Below are positions 44,604 to 51,969 of a DNA stretch of 51,969 nt, in pieces. Every line of letters begins with the position of its first letter. Positions within the stretch are counted from its first letter, which is position 1. Under the pieces are notes generated by a model. The model searched no databases, was not told the DNA's origin, and saw only the letters and a program-made list of their open reading frames with translations. The position numbers and the translations under genes are program-made. Origin of the DNA: Streptomyces odonnellii (GTDB lineage Bacteria; Actinomycetota; Actinomycetes; Streptomycetales; Streptomycetaceae); assembly GCF_000981895.1 (NCBI RefSeq), contig NZ_LATD01000184.1, positions 1-51,969 on the forward strand, given 5' to 3'.

Positions 44604-45436
44604 TGGTGAGGTTCTCCGTTCGCCTTCGGCGTCACGCCGCCGAAGCGGCGGCTCCGTTGCTGATAGGTGTGCAGGCACTCCAGGAAGTGCGGCGCGCGGA
44701 AGTCGGGCCACAGCACCGGCGGGAAGATCCACTCGGCGTAGGCGACCTGCCAGAGCATGAAGTTGGAGATGCGCTGTTCGCCGGAGGTCCGGATGACGAG
44801 ATCCACATCGGGCGTGTCCGGAAAGGGCAGATGAGCGGCGAAGTGCCGCTCGTCGACGGCATCGGCCGGCACCCCGCTGCGGATCAGGGACCGTGCCGCC
44901 TCGACGATGTCCCTGCGTCCGCCGTGATCGAACGCCACGGTCAGCGTCATACGTCGGTTCGTGCTGGTCAGCGTCATCAGATCGGCGAAGTCCTGAGCCA
45001 GCGCCGGGGGGATCCTCGGGTCCGCCACGCCGAGGAACCGGCAGCGGATGCCCCGCGCGTACAGCAGCGGCGCGTGTTTCCGTACGACACGGCGCACCAG
45101 CCGCATCAGGAAATCGACCTCGTTGCCCGGGCGTTGCCAGTTCTCGGTGGAGAACGCGTACAGGCTCAGCCACTCGACGCCGGCCGTCCGCGCCGCCTCG
45201 ATGACGTCGATCACCGTCGCCTCGGCGGCCCGGTGTCCCGACGTACGGGGTAACGACCGCCGTGCCGCCCACCGGCCGTTCCCGTCCATCACGCACGCGA
45301 CATGACGCGGGACGCCGGGTGGACGGTCCTCGGCAGCCGGGCGACCCGTATCCGTACCGCCCTCGGCCGGATCGTCCTCGGCCGACGACCACGCCGGAAA
45401 CGGGGCGGAAGCGCCCATGGCTCGTTCAACCGTCAC
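44600..45436 (-). CDS. uppS: Polyprenyl (isoprenyl) diphosphate synthase, UppS family
   Basis: A 278-residue cis-prenyltransferase that condenses IPP onto an allylic diphosphate to make cis-polyprenyl diphosphate. Motif I is MDGNGRWAARR (catalytic D51), with the substrate motif SLYAFSTENWQRP (about 91-103) and IRTSGEQRISNFMLWQ (215-230). GTG 45436 is listed; ATG 45418 is also possible, since the first 40 residues are a non-conserved, proline-rich extension. The stop overlaps the GTG of the DUF2236 gene, so these are co-expressed. Chromosomal uppS copies for cell-wall synthesis usually lie elsewhere, so this may be a second, specialised copy. Confidence 0.9.
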   Translation of the reverse strand: MTVERAMGASAPFPAWSSAEDDPAEGGTDTGRPAAEDRPPGVPRHVACVMDGNGRWAARRSLPRTSGHRAAEATVIDVIEAARTAGVEWLSLYAFSTENWQRPGNEVDFLMRLVRRVVRKHAPLLYARGIRCRFLGVADPRIPPALAQDFADLMTLTSTNRRMTLTVAFDHGGRRDIVEAARSLIRSGVPADAVDERHFAAHLPFPDTPDVDLVIRTSGEQRISNFMLWQVAYAEWIFPPVLWPDFRAPHFLECLHTYQQRSRRFGGVTPKANGEPHQ

Positions 45437-45638
45437 ATGTGCCCCCGGCCGTCACAACGCAGTCCCCACCACACAGTCCCCACCGCGGGCGCCACTCGGA
45501 CCGCCCCTCAGCAGGGTGCCCGTGCGTCGTCGCGGGCACACCGGAATCTCCGCACATTCACTTGTAGTACGTCAGTACGAATATGCGACCGCGCGACCGG
45601 CCTGACCGCGCGACCGGCCTTCGGAGCGTCCGCGGAAC

Positions 45639-46049
45639 TCAGCCGCAGGACGGACACAGCCCCCGGTACGTGACCTCGACCTCGGACACCGTGAAGCCGA
45701 ACCGTTCCTCCGCAGGAAGGTCGGCCAGCGGGTTCCCGGTCGGGTGGACATCGCGGATGGTGCCGCAGTCGGAGCACACCAAGTGCTGGTGCGGACGGTG
45801 CGCGTTGGGGTCGTAGCGCTTCGCGCGGCCCTCGGTGGAGACCTCCAGGACCTCGCCGAGGGAGACCAGTTCGCCGAGGGTGTTGTAGACGGTCGCCCGG
45901 GAGATCTCGGGGAGCCGCTCCGCCGCGAGGGCATGCACCTCGTCGGCCGTGAGATGTACGTGGTCGCCGTCGAGGACCTGCGCGACGACGCGTCGCTGGG
46001 CGGTCATCCGCCAGCCACGCTCGCGCAGTCGCTCCAGCAGGTCACTCAT
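45639..46049 (-). CDS. Fur-family regulator (FurA/CatR type)
   Basis: A 136-residue metalloregulator. The winged HTH (TADEVHALAAERLPEISRAT ... TVYNTLGELV, about 36-62) and the metal and redox ligands HQHLVC-x2-C and the terminal C-x2-C are present. It is divergent from the catalase-peroxidase gene. In Streptomyces the CatR/FurS-type proteins repress the adjacent catalase-peroxidase gene and respond to peroxide. The name is inferred from this context. Candidate operators lie in the shared promoter region. Confidence 0.88.
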   Translation of the reverse strand: MSDLLERLRERGWRMTAQRRVVAQVLDGDHVHLTADEVHALAAERLPEISRATVYNTLGELVSLGEVLEVSTEGRAKRYDPNAHRPHQHLVCSDCGTIRDVHPTGNPLADLPAEERFGFTVSEVEVTYRGLCPSCG

Positions 46050-46104
46050 ATCGGTTCACCTATTGAGGTTTGCGGGGTACCCGGAGTTATCAGCGTACGT
46101 CCGA

Positions 46105-46123
46105 ATTCTAAGCGAATATGCTT
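46105..46123 (-). promoter_or_regulatory. Candidate Fur box and -10 of the fur gene
   Basis: The inverted repeat AAGC-GAATAT-GCTT (46110-46123) lies directly upstream of a minus-strand -10 element TAGAAT (46110-46105). It is about 60 bases from the fur start and fits autorepression. Confidence 0.4.
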
Positions 46124-46135
46124 TTAGTGCACTTC

Positions 46136-46163
46136 TTGACTTGGACTCCGTCCATCGTAGGAT
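46136..46163 (+). promoter_or_regulatory. katG promoter with palindrome in the spacer
   Basis: TTGACT (-35, 46136-46141), a 16-base spacer, and TAGGAT (-10, 46158-46163). The palindrome TGGAC-TCC-GTCCA (46142-46154) fills the spacer. A repressor bound there would block RNA polymerase directly. The implied leader to the katG ATG is about 200 bases. Confidence 0.6.
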
Positions 46164-46343
46164 CGGTTCCGGCGACAGCCAAGGGACAGGGAAGACTCGG
46201 ACAGGAAGACTCCTGTACGGCCGGTACGGCGCCCGTACGACCAGTACAGCGCCCGTGCGGCGGTACGGCAGTGCGGCCGGCCCGGCCAGGTTCGACGGAC
46301 GTGCCCCGGCTGTTCCAGCGCCCGCAGTTCCTGAGCACCGTGA

Positions 46344-48611
<2,268 letters not shown>

Positions 48612-48651
48612 TCACGACGAACGTACGGGTCAGACGTACGGACGGCTCATG

Positions 48652-48683
48652 AGGGCCCCGACCGGTTCGCCGGCCGGGGCCCT
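48652..48683. terminator. Hairpin terminator after katG
   Basis: AGGGCCCCG pairs with CGGGGCCCT; after one A/C mismatch four more pairs close a TTCG tetraloop. It starts 41 bases after the katG stop. Confidence 0.75.
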
Positions 48684-48886
48684 TGCCGTCGGTACGGAAT
48701 TGCCGTCGGTACGAAATGCCGGGCCGGGCAACGGAGTCGGGGGCCGGGGCGCCGGGCAGCGCCACCCATGGATTCATGGACTCCATGCTGACGGTGCGCG
48801 CGGGCACGGCCGCCCGCCGGCCCGGCTCGCGGTGTGCCGGGCGCGGGAGGAGGGTGGGGGTACGAGACGGGAAAGAGGGCGGACGC

Positions 48887-49573
48887 GTGGTGGGGTCGGA
48901 GGCGACGCTGGGGCGTACGGAGCGGCAGGTGGTGGCCTGTGTGCGGTGTCCTCGGCTGGTGGCGTGGCGACAGGAGGCGGCGCGGCAGGCGCCGGCCCGG
49001 TTCGCGGGCGAGGAGTACTGGGCGCGGCCCCTGCCGGGATTCGGGGACCCGGCCGCGCGGCTCTATGTGCTGGGGCTGGCCCCGGCCGCGCACGGCGGAA
49101 ACCGTACGGGGCGCAGCTTCACCGGCGACGCGTCCGGCGACTGGCTCATCCGCGCGATGTACCGGACCGGGTACGCCAACCGCCCCGTCTCCCTCCACCG
49201 CGGCGACGGTCTGCGCCTGACCGGTGTCTGGATCGCGTCCGCGGTGCGCTGCGCGCCGCCGGAGAACCGGCCCACGCCGGCCGAACGGGACAACTGCCTC
49301 CCCTATGTGACCGCGGAACTCGACGCGCTCAAGGACGTCACCGTCATCCTCGCCCTCGGCGCCTTCGCCTGGAACGCCGCCTGTCTCCAGGCCGGTATCA
49401 GGCCACGCCCCGCGTTCCGGCACGGCGCCGAATTCCGCCGCCCCGACGGCAGGATCCAGCTCGGCTGCTACCACCCCAGCCGCCAGAACACCTCCACCGG
49501 CCGTCTGACCGAGCCCATGCTCGACACCGTCTTCCGCCGGGCCAGTGACCTGACCGCGCCGCCGCCGGGGTAG
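48887..49573 (+). CDS. Uracil-DNA glycosylase, family 5-like
   Basis: A 228-residue glycosylase that removes uracil (or hypoxanthine) from DNA. GTG 48887 (or the adjacent GTG 48890) has GAGGG about nine bases upstream and leads directly into the iron-sulfur pair C18-x2-C21; longer starts add unconserved residues. The active-site motif is GLAPAAHGGNRTGRSFTGD, and the other signatures are VILALGAFAWNAA and GCYHPSRQNT. The A-P-A-A-H-G-G motif without a catalytic D or N matches family 5 (UdgB type). It is preceded by the katG terminator. Confidence 0.85.
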   Translation: MVGSEATLGRTERQVVACVRCPRLVAWRQEAARQAPARFAGEEYWARPLPGFGDPAARLYVLGLAPAAHGGNRTGRSFTGDASGDWLIRAMYRTGYANRPVSLHRGDGLRLTGVWIASAVRCAPPENRPTPAERDNCLPYVTAELDALKDVTVILALGAFAWNAACLQAGIRPRPAFRHGAEFRRPDGRIQLGCYHPSRQNTSTGRLTEPMLDTVFRRASDLTAPPPG

Positions 49574-49752
49574 CGAAGAGCCGGGGGGCACGGCTGAACG
49601 CGCCCCGTCCTCGAAGACAGTGAAGACAGTGATGCGTTGACGTGTTTCAAGACGACCCGTTCACTCGTTCGGTTGACTCGCATTGGTTTGAGGGACGTGG
49701 CGGGTGGGGCCTTCGCATAGTGGAAAGCACTGCTGCGAGAAGGGGGTTCGTT

Positions 49753-50286
49753 GTGCGTGCGGAAGCGGTTGAGCGGGTTCGGGTTGTGTTCGGTCTGTTC
49801 GATGTCGACGGCAATGGATATCTTGAGGCCGATGACTTCGAGCTGATGGCCGAGCGGGTCATCCGGTCGGTGCCCACTGCCGATGACGGGGCGAAGCGGG
49901 CGATGCTGGATGCGTTCCGGAGGTATTGGGGGACCCTGGTCGAGGAGCTGGACGCCGACCGGGACGGCCGGGTCAGCTTTGACGAGTACACCGCCTGCGT
50001 TCTTTCTCCGGAGCGGTTCGACGGTGCCATCGGGGAATTCGCCGAGGCGCTTTCCAGGCTGGGGGATCTGGAGGGGGACGGGTTTGTCCGGCGGCCTGTT
50101 TTTGTCGCGCTGATGACCGCCATCGGGTTCCGGCTGCCGAATATCCATGCGCTCTTCGACGCGTTCGAGCCGACGGATTCGGACCGGATCGCAAGGGAGA
50201 CCTGGGACCTCGGGATCAGGGAGTATTACGGGCCGGACAAGGCGGGCATTCCCGGTGACCATCTGGTCGGCGAGGCGGCGGCCTGA
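49753..50286 (+). CDS. EF-hand calcium-binding protein (calexcitin-like)
   Basis: A 177-residue cytosolic protein. GTG 49753 follows an AGGGGG site; the frame is open earlier, but the upstream residues are not EF-hand-like. Two good calcium loops are visible: D17-VDGNGYLEADD and D67-ADRDGRVSFDE. Two degenerate ones lie at about 105-116 and 139-150. This layout matches the short Streptomyces EF-hand proteins (CabB/CabC-like). Its fold resembles the C-terminal module of the DUF2236 oxygenase 6 kb upstream. A 14-bp tandem repeat begins at the stop codon. Confidence 0.85.
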   Translation: MRAEAVERVRVVFGLFDVDGNGYLEADDFELMAERVIRSVPTADDGAKRAMLDAFRRYWGTLVEELDADRDGRVSFDEYTACVLSPERFDGAIGEFAEALSRLGDLEGDGFVRRPVFVALMTAIGFRLPNIHALFDAFEPTDSDRIARETWDLGIREYYGPDKAGIPGDHLVGEAAA

Positions 50287-50330
50287 GCACTGCGGCCTGA
50301 GCACTGCGGTCCGAGCACTGCCGTCCGAGC
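50281..50330. repeat. 14-bp tandem repeat at the end of the EF-hand gene
   Basis: GCCTGAGCACTGCG (50281-50294), the same again (50295-50308), then GTCCGAGCACTGCC and a partial GTCCGAGC. The first unit contains the TGA stop. Confidence 0.85.
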
Positions 50331-50374
50331 CGCCCGACCGGTCCCGTACCGCGCCGCGTCCGGACCGTACCGCG

Positions 50375-51181
50375 TCACACCGCCCCGCGGCCCCATGCCG
50401 TACAGACCGCCAGGGACAGGTCGTAGAAATCGGGGGACGCCAGTTCGCGGTACGCGGCGTCGAAATCGGGGCCGGTCGCGAGGCCCGCGGCCACCATCGC
50501 CTCGCGGGACTGCTCCAGGTTCAGACGCCACCACTGTGCCTCTTCGTCGCCGCCCCTGACGACATGGAGGCGGGCGTCCAAACCGATATCGGTGAGTCCC
50601 GCTTTCTCCAGGGGTACGGGGAGTGTGCGGGCCCAAGAGGTGTCCGAACCCACCGATTGCTCAAGGTGAGTACGGAAAGCGCGCATGATGGTGCGATAGG
50701 CCGGGTGCGGGGAGTCCATCACCGGGAAGGACGCCGGTTCCTCGACCAACAGCACACCGCCCGGCTTGAGCCATGCGGCCAGCCGGGCAACCGCTTTGTC
50801 CGGATCGGGCAGATGGATCAGCACATAGCGGGCATGGATGAAGTCGAATGATCCGGGCGGAAATTCCTCGGTGTACATATCGTGCCGCAGTACCTTTATG
50901 CCCTGATCCGCCAACTCGTCAAGAAATGTGGTGTCCAGGTCCGTCACAGTCACTTCGGCGCCCTGTTCGGCCAGCCAGCGGGCCACCGAGCCTCCGCCAC
51001 CGCCGACTTCGAGAACCTGATGGCCCGGCTTCAGCCCAAGTGCCTCAAAACGCGCCCGGGTATGCGGGTCCAGAAGGGATTCCAGCAGGCTGAGCCGCTG
51101 CCGCTCGCTGCCTATCCCATGGCTGAACATTCCGTCCCGGTAGCGCGCCTGCGTCCACTCCCAGCGTTCCCCCACATTCAT
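50375..51181 (-). CDS. Class I SAM-dependent methyltransferase
   Basis: A 268-residue methyltransferase. Motif I VLEVGGGGGSVARWLAEQGA (about 57-76) is followed by the acidic strand VTVTDLD. The family-typical FDFIHARYVLIHLPDPDKAV (about 112-131) and LAAWLKPGGVLLVEEP complete the fold. The N-terminus (MFSHGIGSERQRLSLLESLL) is that of small-molecule methyltransferases of secondary metabolism. The substrate is unknown. Confidence 0.88.
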   Translation of the reverse strand: MNVGERWEWTQARYRDGMFSHGIGSERQRLSLLESLLDPHTRARFEALGLKPGHQVLEVGGGGGSVARWLAEQGAEVTVTDLDTTFLDELADQGIKVLRHDMYTEEFPPGSFDFIHARYVLIHLPDPDKAVARLAAWLKPGGVLLVEEPASFPVMDSPHPAYRTIMRAFRTHLEQSVGSDTSWARTLPVPLEKAGLTDIGLDARLHVVRGGDEEAQWWRLNLEQSREAMVAAGLATGPDFDAAYRELASPDFYDLSLAVCTAWGRGAV

Positions 51182-51268
51182 GGCGTCACAATCGCAGTCG
51201 CGGGCCGAAAAGACACATGTTTGGCAGGGAGTTCACTCGATGTGATGATTCAACGCGAAGAGGGACCC

Positions 51269-51949
51269 GTGACAAGTCCTCGCACCATGGAGAAAGCCCA
51301 CACGGGCAGACGCGCAGAAGGCCCGTCACCGCGGCAGGTCTGGTACGCCTCGTACGGTTCGAACACACACCTGGGCCGCCTCGCGTACTACATCACCGGC
51401 GGGCGCCATCCCGGCGCCGCCCGTGTCCACCCCGGGTGCCGGGACCGGCGGCCTCCGGAGCGGTCCGTGCCGGTGGAGCTGCGCGGAGCCTTGTACTTCG
51501 CCACCGAGTCGGCCGTCTGGACCGGCGGACGCGCGTTCTACGATCCGGACGCCGACGGGAACGTACTCGCCAGGGCGCATCTCGTAACGGCTCAGCAGTT
51601 CTCGGACATCGCGGCACAGGAGATGTACCGGCAGCCGGGGAACGAACTGGACCTCACCGACGTGCTGAGCAGCGGCCGGGCGGTACTGGGAGAGGGACGG
51701 TACGAAACGCTCGTCTGCGCCGGCACGCTCGACGGGGCACCCGTGCTCACCTTCACCGCGCCCTGGCCGGTCGCGGACGCCGAGCTGAACAGCCCGTCCG
51801 CCGCGTACCTCGCCTTCCTCGCCCGGGGTCTCCTCGAAGCGGGCGCCTGGGACGCGGCCACCGTCGCCGCGTATCTGGCGGAACGCCCCGGCGCGGCCGG
51901 CCACTGGACCGCACAGGACATCCGGCGCCTGATCGCGGCAGCCCCATGA
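51269..51949 (+). CDS. Gamma-glutamylcyclotransferase-like (GGCT) family protein
   Basis: A 226-residue protein. The GGCT-type glycine loop YASYGSNTHLGRL (about 30-42) and the acidic motif ALYFATESAVWTGGRAFYDP are visible. Some databases mislabel this family as histone deacetylase; no deacetylase residues are present. GTG 51269 has GAGGG five bases upstream; ATG 51245 is a possible earlier start. The gene is complete and ends 20 bases before the window edge. Confidence 0.78.
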   Translation: MTSPRTMEKAHTGRRAEGPSPRQVWYASYGSNTHLGRLAYYITGGRHPGAARVHPGCRDRRPPERSVPVELRGALYFATESAVWTGGRAFYDPDADGNVLARAHLVTAQQFSDIAAQEMYRQPGNELDLTDVLSSGRAVLGEGRYETLVCAGTLDGAPVLTFTAPWPVADAELNSPSAAYLAFLARGLLEAGAWDAATVAAYLAERPGAAGHWTAQDIRRLIAAAP

Positions 51950-51969
51950 ACCTCACCGCCCCCTACCGC

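Overview
This window is high-GC actinobacterial chromosome, almost certainly Streptomyces or a close relative. The evidence is strong third-position GC codon bias, frequent GTG starts, GTGA/ATGA overlaps between genes, XRE regulators of the DUF5753 type, an FxLD-type methyltransferase, DUF6907 and LAXTG-anchored surface proteins. No rRNA, CRISPR array, complete tRNA, integrase or complete insertion sequence is visible.

Region 1 (1-13.2 kb) is an accessory island. It starts with a TPR-like gene whose 5' end is out of frame across a poly-C tract, followed by a decayed gene coupled to it. Next comes an intact type I restriction-modification operon, hsdM-hsdS-hsdR (1621-7973). Then there is a graveyard: two coupled small genes on the minus strand, a frameshifted DUF6907 gene and three separate IS5-type transposase relics. 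Among these sits an intact AIPR-family gene (10125-12266) with a nuclease-like N-terminus and a RAMA-like C-terminus. The island ends at 13133-13187, a copy of the 3' half of tRNA-Ser(GGA) that looks like the attachment site of an integrative element.

Region 2 (13.4-19 kb) holds regulatory genes: a GNAT acetyltransferase with a TPR regulator, then an HATPase / small protein / XRE / FxLD-methyltransferase operon. The methyltransferase has an aberrant 3' end. It runs into a lower-GC minus-strand gene (18936-21347) encoding a PD-(D/E)XK-like domain fused to a P-loop NTPase. This is the best candidate here for an undescribed single-gene defence system.

Region 3 (21.4-32.6 kb) is a mix of secreted and hypothetical genes: an Ig-like domain remnant, a Tat lipoprotein DyP peroxidase divergent from a beta-helix lipoprotein, an SdrD_B surface protein with a LANTG anchor, DUF4291, small Streptomyces-type hypotheticals and a deleted ABC permease.

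Region 4 (32.7-52 kb) is more chromosome-like. It has a TetR regulator divergent from an SDR operon with two identical 14-bp operators, a lipoprotein, a fatty-acid desaturase, vapBC, an FAH-family hydrolase, a photolyase with an NAD-epimerase/DUF2867 protein, and a membrane protein. A cis-prenyltransferase is translationally coupled to a DUF2236 oxygenase that carries EF-hands. A Fur regulator lies divergent from katG with a well-formed promoter and operator. The end of the window holds a family 5 uracil-DNA glycosylase, an EF-hand protein, a methyltransferase and a GGCT-like protein.
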